From Bacteroidota bacterium (GTDB lineage: Bacteria; Bacteroidota; Bacteroidia; Bacteroidales; FEN-979): 42,476 bases of DNA. Position 1 is the first letter of the stretch. The number at the start of each line of letters is the position of its first letter. The stretch is from positions 1-42,476 of the forward strand of contig VGGL01000013.1 in assembly GCA_016868575.1 (NCBI GenBank), written 5' to 3'. The position numbers and the translations under genes were made by a program. Positions 29,696-39,500 of the stretch are shown piece by piece. The notes below the pieces were generated by a model. It had not been told where the DNA came from. It searched no databases and saw only the letters and a list, made by a program, of their open reading frames with translations.

Positions 29696-31234
29696 CTATT
29701 TTCCCCAGTTATCTCGATCAAGCGATCGGTAATTGATCGCCTCTGCCACATGTTCCGGCCGGATGGTGGCTGCCTGGTCCAGGTCGGCGATAGAACGGGA
29801 AACCTTGATGATCCGGTCGTAAGCCCTTGCCGATAAGCCCAGTTTCTCCATCGCATTTTTCAGCAAGGCATGGCAGGAATCATCCAACACACAAAACTTA
29901 CGAAGCATCTTTGGACTGATCTGCGCATTGCAGTGGATCCCGGGGGCACCTTCAAAGCGCTTCTCCTGGATTTTTCTGGCCGATATCACCCTCGACCGGA
30001 TGACCTCGCTCTTTTCCCGGGGCCGCTCATCATGGAGATCTCTGAACGGCACAGGGATCACCTCCACATGAATATCAATCCGGTCAAATAAAGGACCCGA
30101 TATCCTGTTGATATATTTTTGTACAATCCCCGCATTGCACTGACAATCAATCTGCGGATGATTGTAGAATCCGCAGGGACAGGGATTCATCGCTGCAACC
30201 ATCATGAAACTGGCCGGATAATCGACGGTAAACCTGGCCCGGCTGATGGTGACCACCCGATCCTCCAGTGGCTGTCGAAGCACTTCAAGCACCGTCCGCT
30301 TGAACTCCGGAAGCTCATCCAGGAATAAAACCCCATTGTGTGCCAGTGAGATTTCTCCCGGTTGGGGAATTCCACCACCTCCCACCAACGCAACATCACT
30401 GATGGTATGATGAGGTGACCGGAATGGCCGGACGGTGATCAATGAGGTGTTCCTTCCCATCTTCCCTGCAACCGAATGGATCTTGGTCGTTTCCAGGGCT
30501 TCAGGCAAATTCAGGGGTGGTAAGATCGTTGGCAAACGTTTGGCGAGCATCGTCTTGCCAGCCCCCGGAGGTCCGATCAGGATCACATTGTGCCCTCCGG
30601 AAGCAGCGATCTCCAGCGCCCGCTTGATGTTTTCCTGCCCCTTGACATCAGAAAAATCGTACTCGTAATTGTTCAGCCGGTTATAGAATTCCTTCTCGGG
30701 ATCAAGGATCACACGCTCTAATGTGGAAGTCTCATTGAAAAAATCGATCACCTCCCGGATATTTGTCACCCCATATACTTCCAGATTACCTGCAATGGCC
30801 GCTTCCCTGGCATTTACCCTCGGCAGGATCAGCCCTTTGAATTTCTTTGAAATGGCTTCAATGGCTACCGGCAAGGCCCCTTTTATGGGAAGAATTGTCC
30901 CATCCAGCGACAACTCTCCAATGATGATATAATCCCCAACCCGGTCAACCTTGATTTGTTCCGAGGCTGCCAAAATCCCCACGGCTATGGGCAGGTCAAA
31001 GCAGGATCCCTCCTTCCGCATATCCGCAGGTGCCATGTTGATCACAATTTTCTTCCCCGGGATCTTATGCCCGGCACACCGCAATGCCGATTCGATCCGT
31101 TGATGGCTCTCCTTCACAGCACTGTCAGGTAGCCCCACCATAAAAAATTGAATTCCAATGTCAATGTTCACCTCGATGGTGATCGTGATGGCATTGATCC
31201 CATAAATCGCACAACTAAAAGCCTTGATAAGCAT
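29696..31234 (-). CDS. YifB/ComM family Mg chelatase-like AAA ATPase
   Basis: IQFFMVGLPDSAVKESHQRIESAL; ILIGPPGAGKTMLAKRLPTILPPL; AAMNPCPCGFYNHP. Confidence 0.96.
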   Translation of the reverse strand: MLIKAFSCAIYGINAITITIEVNIDIGIQFFMVGLPDSAVKESHQRIESALRCAGHKIPGKKIVINMAPADMRKEGSCFDLPIAVGILAASEQIKVDRVGDYIIIGELSLDGTILPIKGALPVAIEAISKKFKGLILPRVNAREAAIAGNLEVYGVTNIREVIDFFNETSTLERVILDPEKEFYNRLNNYEYDFSDVKGQENIKRALEIAASGGHNVILIGPPGAGKTMLAKRLPTILPPLNLPEALETTKIHSVAGKMGRNTSLITVRPFRSPHHTISDVALVGGGGIPQPGEISLAHNGVLFLDELPEFKRTVLEVLRQPLEDRVVTISRARFTVDYPASFMMVAAMNPCPCGFYNHPQIDCQCNAGIVQKYINRISGPLFDRIDIHVEVIPVPFRDLHDERPREKSEVIRSRVISARKIQEKRFEGAPGIHCNAQISPKMLRKFCVLDDSCHALLKNAMEKLGLSARAYDRIIKVSRSIADLDQAATIRPEHVAEAINYRSLDRDNWGK

Positions 31235-31371
31235 ACTTCATTTTATGCTTAATCGGAAAAATGACAAAAGGTTAGTGGTTGTCTCTCCTTTTTTTTTTGA
31301 AATGAATAAAAAATGGAATGACGGATGTGTTTGAGACAGGTTTTTCAAACTAAAAACAGGGGTCTAACACT

Positions 31372-32364
31372 TCATGGTTTATATCCCGATCTGGTCAATA
31401 TTTCCTGAGAATTCTCCGGCATAATCAGGGATTGAAGGGCGGCATCCGTTTGGTTCATATAGCTCCGGATTATCTGCCAACCGATAAAAGCGCCGATGCG
31501 CCCGGGTGAATCTTTGCCAAAACCTGAAGTGAAGGGTGCATCCATCATGAATTCGGTAATCACCTCAGCATTGGTAGTGTAAAGCAACCGGTTGCCAACC
31601 AGCGCTGCCCAGACATCCTTTTCATGAGTCAATGCCCATTGGAATTTTTCCCTGGAATACCCAATGAGAAGATTCTCCTTCTCTTTTGCCGGGAACATGG
31701 CTTCCAGAAGGTACAACTTGCGCCCTTCAGTCAACATATAATCAAGCAGATTCATATTACCAGCCGGAGGCTGAACCTTGCTGCTGATGATCGCCCTCAA
31801 ACAGTCAGGGGCGATATTTTCCGGGATCATCCTGCTTCTCACAAACATCGGGATATTCAATGACTGATACCCGGGAAATTCTTCACCCAGATAATTGTCC
31901 AGTCCGATCAGTAACACTGAATCGGTATAAATCACCGGGTGCTGGTAATCACACCCGGAAATATAAGTATAGGGTTGAGGCAGCGAATACTCGGGAAAAT
32001 GATACGCAAAGTATTTAAAGGCTGTTGTCAGTTCCTGTTCGACAGGCTGTAGCTGCGGAAATTCCCGGTTAACCTCGTTGAAACAGGAGGCATTCAGCGG
32101 GTTAAGCAGGTATTCCCGGATGCGGATCAAATTCCGGGTATCATTGAGATCTCCTCCGAGAAAAAGGGGAAATGCCGGCTGAATACGAATGAGTTCCGTT
32201 TGCAATGAATCCAGGTTGATGGAAAAAAGTGCCTGGTCGTATCGGATGATCCTGACGGGTTGAATATTGACTTTTGAAATATCAACACTAAGCTTATTAT
32301 CCGATTGCCGGCAAGCCATCATGGTTATAATGAACAACAACAAAATGAAGCACTTCCGCATCAT
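31372..32364 (-). CDS. gldB: Gliding motility lipoprotein GldB-like
   Basis: LLLFIITMMAC lipobox; IIRYDQALFSINLDSLQTELIRIQPAFPLFLGG; FVRSRMIPENIAPDCLRAI; next to porT and nadE. Confidence 0.82.
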   Translation of the reverse strand: MMRKCFILLLFIITMMACRQSDNKLSVDISKVNIQPVRIIRYDQALFSINLDSLQTELIRIQPAFPLFLGGDLNDTRNLIRIREYLLNPLNASCFNEVNREFPQLQPVEQELTTAFKYFAYHFPEYSLPQPYTYISGCDYQHPVIYTDSVLLIGLDNYLGEEFPGYQSLNIPMFVRSRMIPENIAPDCLRAIISSKVQPPAGNMNLLDYMLTEGRKLYLLEAMFPAKEKENLLIGYSREKFQWALTHEKDVWAALVGNRLLYTTNAEVITEFMMDAPFTSGFGKDSPGRIGAFIGWQIIRSYMNQTDAALQSLIMPENSQEILTRSGYKP

Positions 32365-32474
32365 GACCAGGTATCATTTAAGGTTGGGTAAAAGTAGTGT
32401 TAATGTCCGATTTATTAACTCAGGACTGTAGATAAATATTTTCTCCGCCGTCCAAAACACCCTTCGTTTTATCG

Positions 32475-32482
32475 TATGTTTG
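32475..32482 (+). promoter_or_regulatory. -7 box TATGTTTG upstream of porT
   Basis: TATGTTTG 20 bp before ATG 32503. Confidence 0.45.
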
Positions 32483-32502
32483 CGGGAAGAACCTGATTCA
32501 TC

Positions 32503-33195
32503 ATGAAAAAAATCTGTATTGTCGCGTTATTTATCCTTTTTATTATCGCTCAGCCGGGCAAGGCCCAGTATAAACCATTTATCTTTGGAATCCGGGTATC
32601 TCCAAATCTTTCCTGGGTCATTCCCGATGCGAAATATTATGCCTACGAGGGCGTTAAGCCGGGGTTTTCTTTCGGTTTTATCAGTGATTTTGCCCTCGCC
32701 GACAACTATTTTATCTCTACCGGGTTCAGCTATTCCTACCTTTATGGCAAGATATCTTTCCCCTTTGAAGATACGATGGAAGAGGTGCTGGTCACCGGAA
32801 CGTGCCGGCGACAGATCAACTTCCGAAACCTGGAAGTCCCGTTGATGTTCAAGATGAAAACCAATGAATTCGGACAATTCAGATTCTTCGCGCAAATCGG
32901 ATTTGGAACCTCATTCAGGCTCAGCGCAAAAGCCAATGATGAGGTTACAACCGAAGACCAGGAAGTGTTCAAACAACGGGTAGACATCACCAGAGAAACA
33001 ACGCTGCTGAAGGAATCACTGCTGGTCGGTATCGGCGCAGAATATTATTTTGATGAATCAACCGCTCTTGTCGCCGGGATCAATTACTCCAACGGATTGA
33101 CCAATGTTCTGAAAGGCCGGAATAGCAAATACAATGAAGTCGAACAAAAAGGGGTTAATCACTACTTTGACCTCACGATAGGTGTTCTGTTTTAA
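32503..33195 (+). CDS. porT: PorT family outer-membrane beta-barrel protein (T9SS)
   Basis: Signal peptide; FIFGIRVSPNLSWVIPDAKYYAYEGVKPGFSFGFISDFALADNYFISTGFSYSYLYGKI; ends VNHYFDLTIGVLF. Confidence 0.82.
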   Translation: MKKICIVALFILFIIAQPGKAQYKPFIFGIRVSPNLSWVIPDAKYYAYEGVKPGFSFGFISDFALADNYFISTGFSYSYLYGKISFPFEDTMEEVLVTGTCRRQINFRNLEVPLMFKMKTNEFGQFRFFAQIGFGTSFRLSAKANDEVTTEDQEVFKQRVDITRETTLLKESLLVGIGAEYYFDESTALVAGINYSNGLTNVLKGRNSKYNEVEQKGVNHYFDLTIGVLF

Positions 33196-33204
33196 TCCAT
33201 CACC

Positions 33205-34845
33205 ATGCGTATCGCCATAGCCCAGAATAACTACCTTATTGGTGACTTTGAGCAAAACGTCAGCAAGATCAAAGCATCCATCAGGCAAGCCAAAGAGTCC
33301 AGAGCAGATCTTATCCTCTTTGCAGAGCTCGCTATTTGCGGGTATCCTTCCAGAGACTTTCTGGAATTCCGCGATTATGTTGAAAAGTGTCAACAGGCGC
33401 TAGAAGATATCGCCACGGAATGTATCGACATTGCAGCCATCATCGGAGCGCCATCTTTCAATCCCGATATCCGGGGAAAAAGTCTTTTCAATGCTGCTTT
33501 TTTCCTTTCCGACGGCCACATCACCTCGCGTCACCATAAAAGCCTGTTGCCCAATTATGATGTATTTGATGAATACCGCTATTTTGAGCCTAACCGTTCC
33601 TTCGAAACGGTAACCTTCCGCGGAAAAAGAATTGCCATCACCATCTGTGAAGATATCTGGAATATCGGTAATGATCTTTTATATGTGCTTAATCCGATGG
33701 ATGAACTCATGAAGCAGAATCCCGATGTGCTGGTAAACATAGCTGCTTCACCGTTTCACTATGACCAGGCCCGGTTACGCCGCCAGATCCTGGTCGAAAA
33801 CGCACGGAGATATCAAATCCCGGTGTTTTATGTAAACCAGGTTGGCGCCCATACCGAAATGATCTTTGATGGCGGCTCCATGATCATCAGCCCGGGTGGA
33901 GAAGTGTTTCATGAAATGGCCTATTTCAGAGAGGATTTCGACATCTCTGAACTGAACAATGTGATCCGGAGCCAGTCAGCAGCCATGCCTCAGAAACGGC
34001 ACGAAAAGATTGAGCTGATCCATGAAGCCCTTGTTCTTGGTATCCGCGATTATTTTCAGAAACTCCGTTTCAATAAGGCGATCCTGGGCTTGTCCGGGGG
34101 AATTGATTCAGCTTTGACACTTGTGCTTGCTGCCGAAGCCATCGGCCCGGAAAATGTTCTCTCCGTACTTATGCCATCGGAATTTTCTTCCCAGCACTCG
34201 GTGGAAGATAGCTTGTTATTGTTGAAGAATCTTGGCTCTCCGCACTACCAGATCGGCATCCAGGAAGCTTTCCGGGTTTTTAAACACACATTATCGCCCG
34301 TATTCCAGGAACTTCCGCCAGACATTACGGAAGAGAACATCCAGGCCCGTATCCGTGCAGTAATACTGATGGCTCTATCGAACAAATTCGGGCATATCCT
34401 CCTGAACACATCCAATAAAAGTGAAGCATCTGTTGGCTATGGGACGCTCTATGGTGATATGTGTGGCGGATTATCTGTGTTGGGAGATGTCTATAAAACA
34501 CAAGTCTATGAACTGTCCCGGCTCATCAATGCGGAAAAAGAGATTATTCCAAATAACATCCTGATAAAACCTCCTTCGGCGGAACTACGACCCAACCAGA
34601 AAGACAGCGATAGCCTGCCCGAATACAGCATCCTTGATCAAATCCTTTTCGAATATATCGAGCAACGCAGAGGTCCTAAAGACCTTATTGCGCTGGGATT
34701 TGAAGAAGAAATGGTTAAAAAGGTTCTGCGCCTGGTCAACATGAATGAATACAAGCGTTACCAAACCCCTCCCATCCTGCGGATTTCGCCGAAAGCGTTC
34801 GGCATGGGAAGGCGAATGCCCATTGTGGCCAGGTACCTCTCCTGA
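33205..34845 (+). CDS. nadE: Glutamine-dependent NAD(+) synthase
   Basis: N-term nitrilase domain (MRIAIAQNNYLIGDFEQNVSKI; LILFAELAICGYPSRDF); ILGLSGGIDSALTLVLAAEA. Confidence 0.96.
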   Translation: MRIAIAQNNYLIGDFEQNVSKIKASIRQAKESRADLILFAELAICGYPSRDFLEFRDYVEKCQQALEDIATECIDIAAIIGAPSFNPDIRGKSLFNAAFFLSDGHITSRHHKSLLPNYDVFDEYRYFEPNRSFETVTFRGKRIAITICEDIWNIGNDLLYVLNPMDELMKQNPDVLVNIAASPFHYDQARLRRQILVENARRYQIPVFYVNQVGAHTEMIFDGGSMIISPGGEVFHEMAYFREDFDISELNNVIRSQSAAMPQKRHEKIELIHEALVLGIRDYFQKLRFNKAILGLSGGIDSALTLVLAAEAIGPENVLSVLMPSEFSSQHSVEDSLLLLKNLGSPHYQIGIQEAFRVFKHTLSPVFQELPPDITEENIQARIRAVILMALSNKFGHILLNTSNKSEASVGYGTLYGDMCGGLSVLGDVYKTQVYELSRLINAEKEIIPNNILIKPPSAELRPNQKDSDSLPEYSILDQILFEYIEQRRGPKDLIALGFEEEMVKKVLRLVNMNEYKRYQTPPILRISPKAFGMGRRMPIVARYLS

Positions 34846-34850
34846 TCTGC

Positions 34851-35108
34851 CTAATAATCGATCCCTTCTGCCTGAACCGACCGGATCTCCGGAATGGCTT
34901 TCATCACCGAGGCTTCTATGCCGCCCTTCAAGGTCATCTTGCTGAACGGACAACTCCCGCAAGCCCCAACTAAGCGGACGCGGACATCATTGGTTTCGGT
35001 GAGTTCAAGGAATTCTACATCCCCCCCATCAGCCTGGAGGTAAGGACGTATCTGGTCAATGGCATTTTTGGCTTTTTCCTGAAGTTCGTGGTGCTTTTCA
35101 GAATTCAT
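34851..35108 (-). CDS. NifU C-terminal-domain Fe-S scaffold protein
   Basis: IRPYLQADGGDVEFLELTETNDVRVRLVGACGSCPFSKMTLKGGIE. Confidence 0.94.
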   Translation of the reverse strand: MNSEKHHELQEKAKNAIDQIRPYLQADGGDVEFLELTETNDVRVRLVGACGSCPFSKMTLKGGIEASVMKAIPEIRSVQAEGIDY

Positions 35109-35120
35109 GGTGGATTGGTG

Positions 35121-36200
35121 TTATGATTGTTGTGTAACGATGTTTTTTAAGGAAACTTGTTGGGCTAATTTTCCGGCAATATCCCGGAAGATTTTGGCAA
35201 CAGGTGAATCGACATCCAGCGCCACCGGTTTTCCGGCATCTCCTGAGCTTGTAATGCCCTGGCAAACAGGAATTTCACCAAGCAATGGAAGGTTCAGCTC
35301 TGCCGCAATCTTCTTCCCTCCTCCCTGGCCGAATAAATAGTATTTCTGCTCCGGAAGCTCGTCCGGTGTGAAATATGACATATTCTCCACCACCCCCAAC
35401 AAAGGTACTTTAACCCCATCCTGGCGGAATAAGGCGGCGGCCCGTCTGACATCAGCAATGGCCAGATGTTGCGGCGTTGTGACCAGTAGGGAACCGGTTA
35501 CCGGCATGCTCTGCGCCAGGGTGATCTGAATATCGCCGGTACCCGGAGGCATGTCAACCACCAGATAATCCAGTTCTTCCCATTCTGCATCGGAAAACAA
35601 CTGTTTGAGGGCGTTGGAGGCCATGGGACCGCGCCAGCCCAGCGCCTGTTCGCGGGTGACGAAGAAGCCCATCGACAAAAGTTTGATGCCATATTTTTCA
35701 ATCGGGAAGATGTGCGTCTTTTCGCCACTTTCTGTGACAACCGGTCGCCGGTCTTCCAGACCAAACAAGATCGGAATGGAAGGACCATAAATATCGGCAT
35801 CGATCAACCCAACACGGGCGCCGGTTTGTGAAAGGGCAATGGCGATGTTGGCCGCCACAGTTGACTTTCCCACGCCGCCTTTTCCTGAGATCACCGCAAT
35901 GATGTTCTTCACCCCCGAAAGGGTCTCCTCCATGGCCTTCCGGGCCGTAGTGACCGATGAAGTCACATCAACTTCCACCTCCACCTCTTTTCCAAGATGT
36001 TGATGGATGGCATCGATGCAATCCTGGCGGATCTTGTTCTTTAGCGGGCAGGCCGGCGTGGTTAGCACCAGGCTGAACCGCACCTTGTTGTCAGTTATTT
36101 TGATATCCTGGATCATGTTCAGGGACACCAGATCCTTTTTCAGATCCGGATCATCCACATGCGACAGGGCATGGATAACAGCGTCTTTGGTGATGCTCAT
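35121..36200 (-). CDS. Mrp/NBP35 family Fe-S carrier ATPase
   Basis: DUF59-like N-term; IIAVISGKGGVGKSTVAANIAIAL; LLVTTPQHLAIADVRRAAALF. Confidence 0.95.
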   Translation of the reverse strand: MSITKDAVIHALSHVDDPDLKKDLVSLNMIQDIKITDNKVRFSLVLTTPACPLKNKIRQDCIDAIHQHLGKEVEVEVDVTSSVTTARKAMEETLSGVKNIIAVISGKGGVGKSTVAANIAIALSQTGARVGLIDADIYGPSIPILFGLEDRRPVVTESGEKTHIFPIEKYGIKLLSMGFFVTREQALGWRGPMASNALKQLFSDAEWEELDYLVVDMPPGTGDIQITLAQSMPVTGSLLVTTPQHLAIADVRRAAALFRQDGVKVPLLGVVENMSYFTPDELPEQKYYLFGQGGGKKIAAELNLPLLGEIPVCQGITSSGDAGKPVALDVDSPVAKIFRDIAGKLAQQVSLKNIVTQQS

Positions 36201-36248
36201 GATTGGCTTTTTGATCAGAATAGCATGTTAAGAAAACAATAGCGACCA

Positions 36249-36256
36249 CAAAGGTA
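36249..36256 (-). promoter_or_regulatory. -7 box TACCTTTG for mrp-like gene
   Basis: Plus strand caaaggta upstream of ATG 36200. Confidence 0.35.
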
Positions 36257-36323
36257 GGAATAATTTCGAAATGATTAGAAATGATCTAAATAAGAGGGAT
36301 GGTTTGTTTCACGCAGAGATCGC

Positions 36324-36428
36324 CATGAATGAACACTTCCTTCTTGGTGTCCTTTGTGCAAGACTTTGTTCTCTGTGGTTAAATAGACCGCCTCATTAAC
36401 CACAAAGGCGAATAAGGACACACGAAGG
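36324..36428. repeat. Inverted pair of degenerate 'TTAACCACAnAG...CACnAAGG' word elements
   Basis: Minus-strand TTAACCACAGAGAACAAAGTCTTGCACAAAGGACACCAAGAAGG faces plus-strand TTAACCACAAAGGCGAATAAGGACACACGAAGG; perfect arms TGTGGTTAA (36374-36382)/TTAACCACA (36396-36404). Confidence 0.75.
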
Positions 36429-36430
36429 GA

Positions 36431-36563
36431 TCTACAACGTACAATTGTAAATGTACAATTGGATTGACAATGGACAATTTCCAATTTTATCGAGCAACGA
36501 ACAACGGGCAACGAACAACTGCTTGCTGATTGCTGATACCTGTTCACTGAGCAACCTTATCTG
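36431..36563. repeat. 19 consecutive degenerate heptamers in one 7-bp phase, ending at the stop codon of the C25 peptidase
   Basis: Minus: CAGATAA GGTTGCT CAGTGAA CAGGTAT CAGCAAT CAGCAAG CAGTTGT TCGTTGC CCGTTGT TCGTTGC TCGATAA AATTGGA AATTGTC CATTGTC AATCCAA TTGTACA TTTACAA TTGTACG TTGTAGA; exact 12-mer GCAACGAACAAC at 36494 and 36508. Confidence 0.85.
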
Positions 36564-39500
36564 CTGATGATCAGCTTCTTCACGTACGTCTGGCGGGTTG
36601 TTTTAACGACCAGGAAATAAATACCGTCGGGTTCGTTAGCAAGATCCAGCGAGATCGAGGTATTACCTGAAACAGCTATATCATGTTTGGATAACACCTC
36701 CTTGCCCAGGATGTTGGAAACCATTACCTGGGCCGGATCATCCCTCATGGAGAAAAGGGCCAGGTGGAAGATTCCGGAACCCGGGTTGGGGTACACGTCG
36801 CATTTTTCAGTTTCACTTAAATTTGGTACTCCGGTACAAGTCGTAAAGGTAATATTGATCGATCCAGTCGAAGTACAGCCACTAAGGGTCACTTCCACCG
36901 AAGGGGTTGTGGTTCCGTAGCCAACACCGGAAGAATCCACGACAATGGTCTGCGTGGTGGCGCCGGTGGACCAGAGATAGGTTGCTCCGGGATTTCCGGC
37001 ATCCAATGGGATCGATTCAAAATCGCAAAGGATTGTATCATTGCCCAGTGAAACAACCGGGAGCGGATTCACTGTCACATCCAATGGGTCGGAGAAAAGG
37101 CTTTCGTTGCAGTCATTCACCGACTTCACTGAAATGGCAGCATTTCCCGACCATGTAAGGCTCCAGTAAACCGTGGAAGTATTGCTGCTACCGGTAATGA
37201 TACCGGCGAAGGGGGGTTCGATCTGCCATAAATAGCTGGTAGCGTTGGGAACCGGATCGGTAGTATAATCAGAAGTTTGCACACCCTGACACAGAGCAGT
37301 CGGCCCGGTGGGTTGATTAGGAACAGCCGGGAAGGGTCTGAGATGGATGTTCAAATCGGGAGAAAATGATCCTGGACCGCAACCGTTCACCGCTTGTACC
37401 TTTAATGTGGCATATCCTGTCCATCCAGCGTTCCAGGTAATCGTGGCTGAAGTATCTGCAGCAACCATCACGCCAGCCGCGGGTGGGTCGAAGACCCAGT
37501 TATAGGAAGTGGCGTCCGGGATGGATGGAATTGTATACATGGTTGGACTGTTGTTCTCACAAAGTAAGGTATCACCTTCAGGTATACCTGGGGTAGCAGC
37601 AGGAGCTGTAACATGGATATATGATACTTTGGTAAGCGAATTCGTATAGATTGCGTTTGATACAGTCAGGGTTACGTTGTAATTACCGGTTGCCGGATAG
37701 ACGATGTTTTGAGGATTTTGAACGGTTGAGGAAGAAGGATTTCCGCCTGGAAATGACCAGGTCCATGATGTTGGGGTACCGCTTGAAAGATCGGTAAAAT
37801 TAACCCCCTGACCGATGCAGATATTCGTCATGTTGGCTGTAAAATCGGGAATCGGACCGCCGGGAGGAACAACCTGTACCAGTGCTGTATACCGGAAGTA
37901 GTTTTGTTTTGTTACCGTCACGCGCATAAATTGTCCTGTTGTCAGTGTTCCTGGGATGGTGATGGTCAAAGGAGCGCCGGTACCGGTTCCGGTGCCGAGA
38001 ATTTCGTCATTATAGGTAAGTGCAATCAGCGCACCCACATTTGCAGTGACCTGAAAGGAGGTTGAACCGGAAGGGATTGTTGAGTTATGAACAACCGTGA
38101 GGTTCTGTGGCACTTCGGAATAAACGGTCATGAAGGCATCGCCATGGTGATGGTACAGGTGATAGGTTACCTGTTTATTGCTGGTGTTGTAAGGCCAGTT
38201 GGATTGTTGAAGAAAATATTTTCCTGCAGCATTTCCGAAACAGGGCATCACTCCCCGGGAGGCCGGGGTTGTTCCATAACTGGGCATGAAGTTGGTCCAG
38301 AGGTTGTCCATCACTCCCCAGACATAAGTATCATTCACAAATGAATATGAAACTTCGGAGGCCGCAATCAGCCCCAAGGCGCCGGAATTATTGCCATTCT
38401 TTGTGTAACGGTGGAATTTCTCCGTGAAACATTCACTGCTGTTATTGTACTTTCCGGTAAGGCAGTTGATTGAAAAGATGAACGTAAGGTTTGTATTCGT
38501 GCAGCCGTCGATATTTGAATTTGAATAAGCCGGTTCACCCCATCCTGTGGTGCTTCCATGATCCCGGTGCATCAGTACGAAGGCACCGGAATTGATGGCG
38601 TTGTTGATCCCTGTAGCATTTCCTCCCGTCCAACAACAAGGCATCTCCTGAGGAGTAGCCGGGATATACCCCAAACCACTCGGCCCAAAGAAACTCAGTA
38701 TGGTGGATGTATTTGTAGCCGTTGACCAAGGTGCTGTGGATGGATTTCCGGAATAAACTTCATTGATCCTTGTCGGGTCTTTCCCCTGGACATATTTCCA
38801 GAATCCGCCAACCGTTTCCGAGCAAATCTGAAACCAGCGCTCTGTTTGCCAACCCAATGCGGTGATCGGGTGCTGGTAGAAATAAGAGGATGCTGGTGGT
38901 TGCCGTTCGTAGTTCAGGAATTTTGTGCACATCACCTGGAGTTGGGTGGCATTGTTTGCCGTGATCCTGGCCAGACATACATCCGGGAGATGGTCATTAT
39001 CCACATCTGCATAGATATTATCTGAAACGCAATAGCTGTTGTAGATTGGCGAAACGACGCTGTTTGCTGCATTGGTACCATAATCGCCAAGAAGCAATAC
39101 TGCTGCCGGCGGTGGCGTCCAGGTATTGTAGGCATTGTTGATGTAATTCTCAATGGCGGTTGTGGTATTTCCACCCACTTCTGTAAGTGTTTTTACAAAA
39201 GTGGATATCCCTTGTTGCTGGCGGAAACGACGGATGGAATCGGCCCATTGGGTAAAGGCGGCATCCGTCGGGGTGATAATCAGGTATTCACACCCTGGAA
39301 CATCGGTCGGCTCCTGGATTCTGGCATCATAATCAATGGAAGGAAGAGAAGAAAAATTTATCAACGCATCTGACATGATCGGATCCCACCAGCGACTACG
39401 TAGCCGGTCATCACCAAATCGATCACTCCCTCCTTCAAACCGGATATCCACATCAAGATCACGGAATATCCGGAGTTCCTTTGTAACCGGATTGTACTGA

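Noticed and set aside
31235-31371. T10 tract and short GTTTGA/TCAAAC hairpin between gldB and comM
   Set aside because: 6-bp stem and tract not adjacent; too weak to call a terminator.
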